DNA from: Streptomyces sp. HUAS CB01
GTDB taxonomy: Bacteria; Actinomycetota; Actinomycetes; Streptomycetales; Streptomycetaceae
Assembly (NCBI RefSeq): GCF_030406905.1
Contig: NZ_CP129137.1
Span: forward strand, 4,794,001-4,858,000
Reading direction: 5' to 3'
Length of the DNA stretch: 64,000 nucleotides
The translations under genes were made by a program, and so were the position numbers. The notes beneath the pieces were generated by a model. That model worked only from the letters and a program-made list of their open reading frames with translations. It did no database searches and was not told the DNA's origin. Positions 34,776 to 45,075 of the stretch are shown one piece after another (positions within the stretch are counted from its first letter, which is position 1; every line of letters starts with the position of its first letter).

Positions 34776-34983
34776 GCTCAATGGTCGGTACGCATGTGAC
34801 GTACGCGGACTCAAATGCCCCACCCCTCGGAGATCTACTCGCGGCTCATCCGTCTCATGGATGGCCTGGTTTACACAGCGATGGCGGATGCCGAACCGTC
34901 GCGACAATCGTCGGAAAGTGGCACAGGTCACAGCCCGGTTGTCGTGTCGTGCCCTCGCCGGTTGCGTGGTGCCGTCGCTGGTC

Positions 34984-35053
34984 GTGCGGTGTGCGGTGTG
35001 CGGTGTGCGGTGTGCGGTGTGCGGTGTGCGGTGCGCGGTGCGCGGTGTGCGGG
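34984..35053. repeat. Ten tandem copies of a 7-bp unit
   Basis: GTGCGGT is repeated seven times exactly (34984-35032), then GCGCGGT twice and GTGCGGG once. It lies between the amidase promoter region and the convergent-side end of the mmpS-like gene, outside any convincing gene. Such heptamer arrays are prone to copy-number change and could alter the expression of flanking genes. Confidence 0.9.
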
Positions 35054-35074
35054 CCCGCGTCGCGCGGCTCCGCG

Positions 35075-35629
35075 TCAGCCTTCGCCGGCTCCCGCGGCGG
35101 GGAGCTCGCCCGAACACGTCGCCCGCCCGAACTCGCCCACGGCCGTGGCGCGCTGTACGTGCTGCCCGCGGATGGCGAGCGTGCACGAGGCCCGGCCGCC
35201 CTTCTGGTCGAGGACGATGGCCACGCTCGGGGCCTTGCCCAGGGGGACCTCGACCGACTTCTTCCAGGGCAGGGTGACGTCCTTCTCGACCGTCGCCGTG
35301 CCGGACTCGCTGCGTGCGAGATACGCGATCTCGGCCGTGCCCGTCCCTGTGACCTCGTACGTCACTCCCGCCGTCGGGACGGCGCGGGGCTTCGGCTGCT
35401 CCTTCGCGTTGAGCACGCCGTAGCCGACGAGCCCGCCGCAGGCGAGCAGTACGGCCGCGGCGATCAGCAGGCCGCGCCGGTCGGGAGAGCCCTCCGTTGT
35501 CTCGGCCTCCGGCGCGGTGTTCTCGGCCGGCGCGTGTCCGGAGAGTTCGGCGAGTTCCTCCGCCGGTGTTTCCTCCGCCGGGGATTCCTTCTCCGGCGCC
35601 GTACGTTCCGGGAGTTCATTGGACGACAT
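35075..35629 (-). CDS. MmpS-family membrane protein
   Basis: The 184-residue protein has an acidic Glu/Ala/Pro-rich cytoplasmic N-terminus (about 1-45), one transmembrane helix (LLIAAAVLLACGGLVGYGVL, about 52-71), and an extracytoplasmic beta-rich MmpS domain. The domain shows VTYEVTGTGTAEIAYLARS, LPWKKSVEV, and two Cys in RASCTLAIRG and RATCSGEL. MmpS proteins normally assist MmpL lipid exporters; no mmpL is adjacent here. The ATG at 35629 is favoured because longer reading gives no family similarity. It lies back to back with the giant RHS gene across 321 bp. Confidence 0.75.
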   Translation of the reverse strand: MSSNELPERTAPEKESPAEETPAEELAELSGHAPAENTAPEAETTEGSPDRRGLLIAAAVLLACGGLVGYGVLNAKEQPKPRAVPTAGVTYEVTGTGTAEIAYLARSESGTATVEKDVTLPWKKSVEVPLGKAPSVAIVLDQKGGRASCTLAIRGQHVQRATAVGEFGRATCSGELPAAGAGEG

Positions 35630-35950
35630 GAGTGACCGGCTTTCGGTGATTGGCTGACGTGGAACCGGGGGGTTATACACCATGCTGCCGATCCGGCGCG
35701 AGCGAGCGGATGAAGCGGGCGAACCGCCCCTCCTGTGTCCTGGTGATTGTCCAGGTATGTCAGCACAGTTGACAGGGCATCAGCTGCTTGATTAGAAATC
35801 CGCTGCGATCTCCGTAAAAAGAATGCAGCACCCCTTTTTCGCGGTTGCTTCGCCATGTTCGAAGCCGGGCGGAATTCTCCGCTCCGGCTCGTTCGGCGTG
35901 CCCATTTCGCATGCGGCGACCTGGGTTCGCCGATGCGGAAAGGTATTGAG
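35630..35950 (+). promoter_or_regulatory. Promoter and long leader of the RHS toxin gene
   Basis: This unusually AT-rich stretch contains a near-consensus promoter, TTGACA (35770-35775) and TAGAAA (35794-35799) with 18-bp spacing, predicting a leader of about 145 nt. Within the leader AAAAAG pairs with CTTTTT around 35816-35842 and could form a small hairpin. The GTG start at 35951 follows an AAAGG site. Divergent transcription of the mmpS-like gene also starts in this region. Confidence 0.55.
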
Positions 35951-38900
35951 GTGAAAGTTCCGTACAGGAGATATCTCTCCTGTCTAGTCGTCTCGGCGGT
36001 AGTGACCACGCTATTGCCGCAGATCGCCTACGCGGCCCCCGCATCACCGTCGAGCGACGACGACAAGGGCGTCATCGACACGATTGCGGGCTGGTTCTCC
36101 GACGACGAAGCAGGGGCGGACAAGCCCCCCGTCGGCGGGAAGCTGGAGATACCCAGTCGGCAGAAACTGCCGAAGGGCAAGGTGCTCCCGCAGGCGAAGC
36201 GGGTCAAGGAGCTGACGCAGCGGCGTACGCCGCAGGCGCGGTTCTGGCAGATGTCGGACGGGCGCATCGAGGCGGAGCTGTCGGCCTCGCCGGAGTCGTA
36301 CCGGTCGGAGTCGGACGGCTCGTGGAAGCCGATCGACACGACGGTGACGGCGTCGAAGGCCAAGGGCTTCGCCTACGCCAACACGACGAACACGGGCCGC
36401 AGCTGGTTCGGTTCGGACGCGTCGAAGCTGGTGCGGTTCGAGACGGCCGCCGGCCAGGCAGTGACCCTGGGTCTGGAGGGTGCGGCCGAGGGCGTCGCGC
36501 CGACCGCCAAGGGCCACACGGTCATCTACAAGGATCTGGCCGCGGGCGCGGACGTCTCGTACGAGGTGGGCGCGGGCCGGGTGAAGGAGAACATCACCCT
36601 CGCCGAACGGCCCGCGAAGCCGGTGCGGTTCGTGTTCACGCTGGACGCGGGCGCGCTGGAGCCGAAGGAGCGGGGCGACGGGTCGATCGCCCTGTTCGGC
36701 GAGGATCCTGCCAACCCGGTGCTGGTGATCCCGCCGGCGTTCATGACGGACGCGAAGAAGGACAAGGCGTCCCCGTACGGCACGTCCTACAGCCCGAAGG
36801 TCTCGCAGGAGCTGTCCCGTCACGGCAAGCAGTGGCGGCTGACGGTGACGCCGGACGCGAAGTGGCTGGCGGCTCCGGAGCGGCGGTACCCGGTGGTGAT
36901 CGACCCGACGATCACGATCGCGCCGTCACCGACGGAGTCGCAGGACGTGATGGTCCGCTCGGACGCGCCGACGACGAACTTCAACAGCACCTGGGACATG
37001 TCGGCGGGCAAGACCAGCAGCACGGGCATCGCCCGATCGCTGGTCAAGTTCCCGCTGGACGAGATCCCGGCCGGTTCGAAGATCGACACGGCGCAGCTGT
37101 CGCTGTACTTCGACCAGGTCCACACCTCGGGTTCGACGAACGTGGACGTGGAGGTCCGACGGGCCACGGGTGCGTGGGACGAGACCACGGCGAACTGGAA
37201 CAACACCAGTGCGCTGGCGGGTGAGCAGTCCGCGACCACGGTCCTGATGGACGACGGTGACACGGGTACGGCCGCGGTCGGCGAGTGGCCGCGGGTCAGC
37301 GGCACGGGTCACGCGAGCGACTACGCGTACAACAAGAACACCGCGACCGGTGAGTCCTACACCTGGCAGCCGAACATCGTCGACGCCGCGGACTACAAGG
37401 TCGAGGTCCACACGCCGGTGCAGGCCGACGGCGCCACGGCCGCCCCGTACACGGTGACCTCGGCCGACCCGACCGCGAACTTCACGGTCAACCAGGCCAC
37501 CGGCACGACCGGCTGGCGCCAGCTCGGCACCACGCAGTTCGACTTCGCCAAGGGCAACGCCGGCAAGATCGTCCTCGGCGACACGGGCGACTCGACCAAG
37601 CGGACCATCGCCGACGGCGTCCGACTGGTCAACCCCGCGCAGATCCGCAAGGACATCGGCGAGTACAACCAGTGGCACAACTTCCGGGTCGGCGACACCG
37701 TCCAGAAGTGGGTCTCGGGGACGGCGACGAACCACGGTTTCGTCGTCAAGGCCGTCGACGAGTCCGGCACCGCACCGCTCGGCGGTCCCCAGTACCAGGC
37801 CGGGGACTACGACTACGGCGGCGAGACGTCCACGATCCCGCGCCTGACGGTCACCTTCGGCAAGACCGGCACCTCGCTGAACTCGCCGACCGTCGTGCAC
37901 GGCACCGGCCCCGAGCTGTCCTGGGCCGCGTACAACAACACCACCGGTGACGCGAACCTCGACATCGCCGAGTACCAGCTGCACCGCTCCACGCAGCAGG
38001 TCTTCACGCCCTCGGCCGCGACCCTGGTCGCGCCGATCGCCAAGACGCTCACCGCGTACACGGACACCACGGCCGTCCCGACGCCGGACTCCAGCAGTGA
38101 AGAGATCGGGAAGTCGTACTACTACCAGATAGCGGTCAAGACGGCCGACGGCCAGGTCCTCGGCTCGCCGACCCGCGTGGTCGGCATCCCGAAGGCCGGC
38201 CGCACCATGCGGCTCATCCAGGCGGGCGCGGGCGTCACGGACACCACCCTGTCCTCGCTCAAGCCGACGACGAACCTCAACACCATCGAGCAGGGCACCC
38301 TCGGCCAGGACTGGCTGACCGTCGGCAACAACTCCGCCACCTACGGCAAGACCCGCTCGGTGATCAAGTGGCCCACGACCACGATCCCCGCCACCGCCAC
38401 GGTGCTGGAGAGCCGGGTCTTCCTGTGGTCCACGCTCACCGACCGCACCACCACCAGCAAGGCCCAGTACAACCTGCACGGGCTGACCAGGGACTTCACG
38501 GAGACCCAGGCCACCTGGAACAACGCGAACTCCACCACCGCGTGGACCAGCGCCGGCGGTGACCACTCCTCGGTCGTCTCCGACTACGTACCCGCCTTCA
38601 ACACCGACCTCGGCCGCCACTGGTGGGACGCCACGTCCCTCACCCAGGGCTGGGTCAAGACGCCCAGCAGCAACAAGGGCACCCTGCTCAAGCTGAAGGA
38701 CGAGACGACGGCCGGCCCGCAGGAGCGCTCCATCTTCCTGTCCGCCGCCGCGCCCGACCCGCAGCTGCGCCCGTTGCTGCGCGTGATCTACGTCGACTCC
38801 ACGACGGAGGACACGTACCACGCGCCGACCACCCCGGCCCGGATGACCCCGAACTCGCAGTACACGGTCGAGTTCACGGTCACCAACACCACGTCCACGG

Positions 38901-41900
38901 CGTGGGCCGCGGGTGAGCGGGTGCTGTCGTACACCTGGAAGCTGCCCGACGGCACGGACGTCACCACCGGCGGCAACCAGCTCTCCACGGGGATCCCCGC
39001 CCTGCTGCCGGGCAAGTCGGCCACGATCCAGGCGCAGGTCAAGACCCCCATCAACTCCGATGAGGGCAACAAGCGAACCGAGTACGTGCTCGGCTGGGAC
39101 GTCAAGAAGGTCGCCGACGGCACCTGGCTCTCCGCGGGCGCCGGCGGTATCCCGTCACTGAAGCAGAACGTGGCGGTGGAGGACCCGACCTCCAACACGC
39201 TGGGTCTGGAGAAGTACTACTCGTACACGGCCAAGAACACCGGTGCCGGCTCGACGGTCATGAACAACCTGGCCTCGGGCAACAGCGTCTGGTCGTACAA
39301 CGCCGTCAACAACCCGGGCCGCGGGATCAACACCTTCGCCCGCGTCGCGTACAACTCGCTCGACACCTCGGACACGGTCCTCGGTCACGGCTGGTCGGCG
39401 CAGATCTCCGGCCCGACGCGCCTCGGCGCGCCGCTGGACTTCCACCCGAACCCCAACCCGACCGAGGTCAGGCTCCCGGACGGTGACGGCACCACGCATT
39501 CCTTCCGCTGGGACGCAACCAGCAGCGTGTGGAAGGCACCAGCCGGTGTCCACTACAAGCTGACGATGAAGGCGGGCCTGGACTGCAAGCCGACCAAGGA
39601 CCCGGTCCCGGACGCCTGGATGCTCACGCGCCCGGACGGCACGCGTTTCCTGTTCGGCTGCGACGGATACATGACGTCTGCCGTCGACAACGACGGCAAC
39701 ACGCAGACGTACACGTACGAGGAGCGCAGGTCCAACAACAAGCCGACCAAGTTCCTCACGTACACCACCGATCCGGCCGGCCGTCAGAGCCTCACGGTCG
39801 AGTACTACAAGAAGGGTGACGTCACCTACGAGTACATCAACGACTCGGGCGTCAAGGTCAGCGGCACCAACCTGACCAACTCCAAGATCTACGACCACGT
39901 GAAGTCCATGACGGACATCTCGGGCCGGAAGATCTCCTTCTACTACACCGACAAGGGCCTGCTCGGTCAGATCGGGGACGGCGAGACGGCCTCCCAGCCC
40001 AAGGTGTTCAAGTTCACCTACGACGCCACGCAGGGGAACAAGAACGTCAAGCTGGTCAAGGCCACCGACCCGCGCGGCAACAACACGCAGCTCGCGTATT
40101 ACGCGCCGCAGGCAGGCGACGACCCGAAGTACCACTGGTGGACCAAGACGATCACCGACCGTCTGAACCACGACACCGGCTTCGCGTACAAGGCGAACAC
40201 GGCGAACACCAATTTCACCGACACCAAGGTGACGGACGCCGAGAGCCACGCCACGGACTATGTGACGGACGACTTCTTCCGTCCGGTCCAGACCACCGAT
40301 GCCAAGTCCCAGACCAGCAGGATGAGCTGGGACGCGGACAACAACGTCGTCTACATGGAGCAGGCGAACGGCGCCAAGGCGGCGTTCTGCTACGACTCCA
40401 AGACGGGCTACCCGCTGCGTCAGTGGGACGCCGAGGTCACCAGGTCGTGGTCGTCGTTCAACCCGACCGACTACTGCAACCCGGCCACGTACCCGGCCAA
40501 CGCGACGAAGTTCGAATACCAGACGCGCCTCGACGGGTACTCCGCCGACCTGTGGCGCAAGACCAGCCCGCTGGGCAATGTCTGGGAGTTCGGCTACGAC
40601 CAGTTCGGTAACCAGACGTCGGTCACCGACCCGGAGGGTGTCGCCTCGGCGACGGTGGGCGACTACCAGTCGACCACCACGTACGACGCCTACGGCCAAC
40701 CCCTGACGGATACCGACGCCAACGGTCACACCACCACCTACGCGGACTACGGCCCGCACGGCTACCCGGCGACGATCAAGGACGCCCTGAACAACCCCAC
40801 GACCTTCGTCTACGACGTGCGCGGCAACACCAGGGAGGTCATCAACGCCAAGGGCGCCAAGGTCTCCCAGAACTACGACTACTTCGGCCGCCCGCTGGAG
40901 CAGGTGTCGCCCAAGGCCCCCGGTGTCTCCATCACCACCCCGGCCCCGGTCTACGACGCCAACAACAACACGCTGAAGGCGTTCGGGCCGAACGGCGCCG
41001 AGACCTCCTCGGTGTACGACGCCGCGGACCAGGTCACCGACTCCCTCGCCCCGAAGGACGAGGCGACCGACCCCGAGCGGCGCACGACCACCACGTACGA
41101 CAAGGTCGGCAACGTCAAGACCGTCACCGAGCCGAAGGGCAACCTGACGCCGACGGTCGGCGACTACACCACGTCGTACACGTACGACGTGGTCTACCAG
41201 CCGGTGGCGGTGCAGAACGCCAAGGGCGACACGGTCTCCAGCACGTACGACAGCGTCGGCAATGTGATCACGGTCGTCGACCCGAAGAAGAACGCCACTG
41301 CGGACGCCACGGACTTCACCTCGAAGTTCGAGTACGACCTGAACCACCGGGTCGTGAAGACGACGGACGCGGCCGGCAAGTTCACCACTGTCCACTACGA
41401 CCTCGACGGCCGCACCGACAAGGCGACGGACGCCGAGGGCAACACCAGCGAGACGAGCTTCGACCGGCGTGGCCTGACCAAGGAGGTCAAGGTCCCGTAC
41501 TCGAAGGACGGCTCGGGTGTCATCACGTATCGCACGACCCGGTTCGAGTACGACGAGGTCGGCAACAAGACGAAGGAGATCAGTCCGCGCGGCGTCGAGA
41601 CGACGACCGACACCACCGACTACACGTCCGAGACGATCTACGACGAGCTGAACCGGGTCAAGGAGACGCTGTCCCCGTTCAAGCAGGGCGACGCCAACTA
41701 CGGCAGCCCGGACCGGACGGTCTACTCGTACGACTCGGTCGGACAGCTGTCCGAGGTCTCTGCCCCGCCGTCGCAGGGCCAGACGGTCCGTAACACGACC
41801 AAGTACGAGTACTACGACAACGGCTGGACCAAGTCGGCCACGGACCCCTTCGACATCACCACGGCGTACGACTACAACGCGCTGGGTCAGCAGACCAAGA

Positions 41901-44900
41901 ACACGCTGACCTCGGCCGGTGGCTCGTCGCAGCGGACGATGACGTGGGACTTCTACCCGTCCGGCAACCAGAAGGCCCGCTCCGACGACGGGGTTCCGGT
42001 CGGGAAGCAGGTCGTGGTCGTCGACTCGACGGACATCCACAACACCGCCACACAGGGCAACTGGGACGCCTCCCAGGCGCTCGGCCAGTGGGGATACGAC
42101 GTCCGCACAAACCCGAAGGGCACGGGTGCGGACACCTTCGCCTGGCAGCTGAACATTCCGCAGGACGGTACGTACGAGGTCTTCGTCCGGCACGGTGACG
42201 TGACAGGCGCGGCAACGGACGCCCCGTTCAAGATCACCCACTCGGCCGGGGAGACCACCCGGACCGTCAACCAGTCGACGGGATCGGGCACCTGGGTCTC
42301 GCTGGGTTCGTACGCCTTCACGGAGTCGGGCACCCAGAAGGTGACACTGACCGATGCCGCCAACGGCACAGTCGTCGCCGATGGCATCAAGCTCGTCCGT
42401 GCCAACACGGGCGAGACCGACGACGAGAAGAAGGACTTCACCTACAAGTACGACGCCAACGGGCTGCTGTCGGAGGTCAAGGACCTCTCGCCGGGCGCGA
42501 AGGCCGACGCGTACGCAATGACCTACGACGAGCTCAACCAGCTCTCGAAGGTGGAAGAGAGTCTGGGCAGCACGGTCAAGAACACGACCTCGCTGACCTA
42601 CGACGTCAACGGCAACCCGCTGGAGACCACGCACGACGTGACGTGGTCGAAGGCGGAGTACGACGTCCGTGACGTGATCAACAAGATCACGAACGCGGAC
42701 ACGCCGACAGCGGGCAACCAGCAGATCACCACCTTCACCTACACCGACCGCGGTCAGCCGCTGAAGCAGACGAAGCCGAACGGGAACACCGTCGACTACA
42801 CGTACTGGCTCAACGGCGCGGTCAAGTCGCAGGTGGAGAAGAAGAGCGGCGGCACGGTCGTCGCCTCGCACGACCTGGAGTACGACCCGAACGGGAACCG
42901 CTCCAAGGACACGTCCAAGGTCATGAACGCCGACAATGCGGCGGACTACCTGGACACCGTCTCAACGTTCGCCTACGACCCGCAGGACCGCATCTCCACG
43001 GTCACCAAGACCGGCGACGCGGCGGGCACGGAGACGTACAAGTACGACGGCAACTCCAACATCGTCGAGCAGACGGTGGGCACCGTTACGTCGACGTCGA
43101 CGTACGACCGCAACCGCCTGCTGAAGACGTCTGCGGGCGGTGTCGCGTCCACGTACAACTACGACCCGCTGGGCCGCCTGGACACGGTGTCCTCGAACGG
43201 GTCGGTGCAGGAGAAGTACACGTACGACGGCTTCGACCGGATCGCCAGGCACACGGCGGGTACGGGCGCGTCTGCGAAGACGACGACGTACGTGTACGAC
43301 GCGTTCGACCGCACGGCGCAGGAGACCACATCCGGGACGAAGGGGAAGACGACACTCTTCACGTACCTGGGCATGGAGTCGAAGGTGCTGCGGGAGGAGG
43401 TCGCCGGCAAGGCGACCAAGTCCTACCAGTACTCGCCGTGGGGCCAGAAGCTCACCCAGATCAAGCACAACACCGACCTGACGAAGGAGTACTCGCAGTT
43501 CCTCTACCACCCGAAGGGTGACGTGGAGGCGATCACGAAGGACGACGGCAACACCCGGGCGACGTACGGCTACTCGGCGTACGGCTCCGACGACGAGAAG
43601 CAGTTCACCGGCGCGGACAAGCCTGACGCTGCGAACCCGGACAAGGAGCAGTACAACGACTACCGCTACAACGCGGCACGTCACGACGACGGCTCCGGCA
43701 CCTACGACATGGGCTTCCGCAACTACGACCCGGGTCTGAACCGGTTCCTGACGCGTGACATGTACGGCGGCGCCCTGGACGACATGTCCCTGGCGATGGA
43801 CCCGTACACGGGCAACCGCTACGCCTTCGCCGGCGGCAACCCCATCTCCTTCGTGGAGCTGGACGGCCATCTCTTCGGCATTGACATCTCCCTCTCGGAC
43901 GTGGGCCACGCGGCCCTGGACGTCGCGGGCATGGTGCCGGTGATCGGCGAGGCCGCGGATGTGGCCAACGGCATCTGGTACGCGGCCGAGGGCAATTACG
44001 AGGACGCAGCGCTGTCGATGGCGGCGGCGATCCCGGGAATCGGCGCGGCGGCGACCGCGGCCAAGTACGCGAAGAAGGGCGCGAAGGCTGCGGACGCCGT
44101 CAAGGGCGGCAACAAGGCGTCCAATGCCAAGCCAAAGCACAAGAAGCCCCAGGACGAGACGAAGGCGAAGCCCAAGTCCAAGCCCAAGCACAAGAAGGAG
44201 TCCCAGCCGAAGGACGGCGGGAGGAGTGCTTGTAAGAAGCCTGCGACGCAGAACAGCTTCGTACCTGGCACCAAGGTGCTGATGGCCGACGGGTCCACGA
44301 AGAACATCGAGGACCTCAAGGAGGGCGAGTACGTCCTGGCCGCCGACCCGGAGACCGGGGACCTGCAGGCCCGCAAGGTGACCGACACCATCAACGGTGA
44401 TGGTCTCAAGCGCCTGGTGACTCTCACCATCGACCCCGATGGCAGGGAGGGCGGCGCCAAACCCACCACCGTCACCGCGACGGACGAGCACCCCTTCTGG
44501 CTGCCTGACTTCGGCACGTGGGCCGATGCGGGTGAACTCGAGGCCGGCATGTGGCTCCAGACGGCTGGCGGCACCTGGGCCCAGGTGACAGCAGTGGACG
44601 AGGAGCACCGCACGCAGCGCGTCCACAACATCACCGTCGAAGGCCAGCACACGTACTATGTGATGGCTGGCAATGCGCCGGTTCTGGTGCACAATGCCAA
44701 GAAGAAGGACCGGAGCGATCCCGAAGACGTCTGTCCGATCGGTCCCTACGCGGCTGAATCCATTCCGGCGAAGAGCAAGTCGCAGAAGTTCGACGAATCT
44801 CCGGGCGGGGAAAGGGACCAGATCAACGAGATCGGAAGCCGATTCGGGTGCCACACCTGCGGAATCATCTTCCCCTTCGGTTCGAAGAAGGGGTACGTTC

Positions 44901-45061
44901 CCGACCATCAGCCCATCAGTTCCTGGGTGCCGGACGGATTTCCGCAGCGGCTCTATCCGCAGTGCCTCAAGTGCAGCAGAGAACAAGCGGGATGGGCGAG
45001 GCAGTTGGCGCCCATCATGAGGCCGATCTACGAGCGTATCGCCAAGGAACTCGGATACTAG
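35951..45061 (+). CDS. Giant secreted RHS/YD-repeat polymorphic toxin
   Basis: The 3,036-residue protein starts with a signal peptide (about 1-30, ending AYAAPA). Domains in order: DNRLRE-type module (about 330-430), golvesin C-terminal-like module (about 440-565), second DNRLRE module (about 760-950), Ig-like module (about 960-1075), RHS entry domain (about 1110-1190), then YD repeats to about 2550, interrupted by a second golvesin-like module (about 2030-2150). The RHS core motif YDMGFRNYDPGLNRFLTRD lies at about 2575, a hydrophobic pretoxin helix near 2650-2710, and a Hint domain at about 2767-2917. The C-terminal toxin (about 2918-3036) has CHTCG, PDHQP and QCLKCSREQ, a Cys/His set like HNH/Endo VII zinc folds. 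The GTG at 35951 is preferred to an ATG at 35933. It likely acts in contact-dependent competition. Confidence 0.92.
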   Translation: MKVPYRRYLSCLVVSAVVTTLLPQIAYAAPASPSSDDDKGVIDTIAGWFSDDEAGADKPPVGGKLEIPSRQKLPKGKVLPQAKRVKELTQRRTPQARFWQMSDGRIEAELSASPESYRSESDGSWKPIDTTVTASKAKGFAYANTTNTGRSWFGSDASKLVRFETAAGQAVTLGLEGAAEGVAPTAKGHTVIYKDLAAGADVSYEVGAGRVKENITLAERPAKPVRFVFTLDAGALEPKERGDGSIALFGEDPANPVLVIPPAFMTDAKKDKASPYGTSYSPKVSQELSRHGKQWRLTVTPDAKWLAAPERRYPVVIDPTITIAPSPTESQDVMVRSDAPTTNFNSTWDMSAGKTSSTGIARSLVKFPLDEIPAGSKIDTAQLSLYFDQVHTSGSTNVDVEVRRATGAWDETTANWNNTSALAGEQSATTVLMDDGDTGTAAVGEWPRVSGTGHASDYAYNKNTATGESYTWQPNIVDAADYKVEVHTPVQADGATAAPYTVTSADPTANFTVNQATGTTGWRQLGTTQFDFAKGNAGKIVLGDTGDSTKRTIADGVRLVNPAQIRKDIGEYNQWHNFRVGDTVQKWVSGTATNHGFVVKAVDESGTAPLGGPQYQAGDYDYGGETSTIPRLTVTFGKTGTSLNSPTVVHGTGPELSWAAYNNTTGDANLDIAEYQLHRSTQQVFTPSAATLVAPIAKTLTAYTDTTAVPTPDSSSEEIGKSYYYQIAVKTADGQVLGSPTRVVGIPKAGRTMRLIQAGAGVTDTTLSSLKPTTNLNTIEQGTLGQDWLTVGNNSATYGKTRSVIKWPTTTIPATATVLESRVFLWSTLTDRTTTSKAQYNLHGLTRDFTETQATWNNANSTTAWTSAGGDHSSVVSDYVPAFNTDLGRHWWDATSLTQGWVKTPSSNKGTLLKLKDETTAGPQERSIFLSAAAPDPQLRPLLRVIYVDSTTEDTYHAPTTPARMTPNSQYTVEFTVTNTTSTAWAAGERVLSYTWKLPDGTDVTTGGNQLSTGIPALLPGKSATIQAQVKTPINSDEGNKRTEYVLGWDVKKVADGTWLSAGAGGIPSLKQNVAVEDPTSNTLGLEKYYSYTAKNTGAGSTVMNNLASGNSVWSYNAVNNPGRGINTFARVAYNSLDTSDTVLGHGWSAQISGPTRLGAPLDFHPNPNPTEVRLPDGDGTTHSFRWDATSSVWKAPAGVHYKLTMKAGLDCKPTKDPVPDAWMLTRPDGTRFLFGCDGYMTSAVDNDGNTQTYTYEERRSNNKPTKFLTYTTDPAGRQSLTVEYYKKGDVTYEYINDSGVKVSGTNLTNSKIYDHVKSMTDISGRKISFYYTDKGLLGQIGDGETASQPKVFKFTYDATQGNKNVKLVKATDPRGNNTQLAYYAPQAGDDPKYHWWTKTITDRLNHDTGFAYKANTANTNFTDTKVTDAESHATDYVTDDFFRPVQTTDAKSQTSRMSWDADNNVVYMEQANGAKAAFCYDSKTGYPLRQWDAEVTRSWSSFNPTDYCNPATYPANATKFEYQTRLDGYSADLWRKTSPLGNVWEFGYDQFGNQTSVTDPEGVASATVGDYQSTTTYDAYGQPLTDTDANGHTTTYADYGPHGYPATIKDALNNPTTFVYDVRGNTREVINAKGAKVSQNYDYFGRPLEQVSPKAPGVSITTPAPVYDANNNTLKAFGPNGAETSSVYDAADQVTDSLAPKDEATDPERRTTTTYDKVGNVKTVTEPKGNLTPTVGDYTTSYTYDVVYQPVAVQNAKGDTVSSTYDSVGNVITVVDPKKNATADATDFTSKFEYDLNHRVVKTTDAAGKFTTVHYDLDGRTDKATDAEGNTSETSFDRRGLTKEVKVPYSKDGSGVITYRTTRFEYDEVGNKTKEISPRGVETTTDTTDYTSETIYDELNRVKETLSPFKQGDANYGSPDRTVYSYDSVGQLSEVSAPPSQGQTVRNTTKYEYYDNGWTKSATDPFDITTAYDYNALGQQTKNTLTSAGGSSQRTMTWDFYPSGNQKARSDDGVPVGKQVVVVDSTDIHNTATQGNWDASQALGQWGYDVRTNPKGTGADTFAWQLNIPQDGTYEVFVRHGDVTGAATDAPFKITHSAGETTRTVNQSTGSGTWVSLGSYAFTESGTQKVTLTDAANGTVVADGIKLVRANTGETDDEKKDFTYKYDANGLLSEVKDLSPGAKADAYAMTYDELNQLSKVEESLGSTVKNTTSLTYDVNGNPLETTHDVTWSKAEYDVRDVINKITNADTPTAGNQQITTFTYTDRGQPLKQTKPNGNTVDYTYWLNGAVKSQVEKKSGGTVVASHDLEYDPNGNRSKDTSKVMNADNAADYLDTVSTFAYDPQDRISTVTKTGDAAGTETYKYDGNSNIVEQTVGTVTSTSTYDRNRLLKTSAGGVASTYNYDPLGRLDTVSSNGSVQEKYTYDGFDRIARHTAGTGASAKTTTYVYDAFDRTAQETTSGTKGKTTLFTYLGMESKVLREEVAGKATKSYQYSPWGQKLTQIKHNTDLTKEYSQFLYHPKGDVEAITKDDGNTRATYGYSAYGSDDEKQFTGADKPDAANPDKEQYNDYRYNAARHDDGSGTYDMGFRNYDPGLNRFLTRDMYGGALDDMSLAMDPYTGNRYAFAGGNPISFVELDGHLFGIDISLSDVGHAALDVAGMVPVIGEAADVANGIWYAAEGNYEDAALSMAAAIPGIGAAATAAKYAKKGAKAADAVKGGNKASNAKPKHKKPQDETKAKPKSKPKHKKESQPKDGGRSACKKPATQNSFVPGTKVLMADGSTKNIEDLKEGEYVLAADPETGDLQARKVTDTINGDGLKRLVTLTIDPDGREGGAKPTTVTATDEHPFWLPDFGTWADAGELEAGMWLQTAGGTWAQVTAVDEEHRTQRVHNITVEGQHTYYVMAGNAPVLVHNAKKKDRSDPEDVCPIGPYAAESIPAKSKSQKFDESPGGERDQINEIGSRFGCHTCGIIFPFGSKKGYVPDHQPISSWVPDGFPQRLYPQCLKCSREQAGWARQLAPIMRPIYERIAKELGY

Positions 45062-45075
45062 GAGGAAGGTGCGCC

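Noticed and set aside
34984..35053. CRISPR array
   Set aside because: The repeats are contiguous 7-bp units with no spacers, and no cas genes are present.
39155..42871. Minus-strand open frame of 1,238 codons
   Set aside because: It is antisense to the RHS YD-repeat region; the repeats make the opposite strand look regular but it has no family match.
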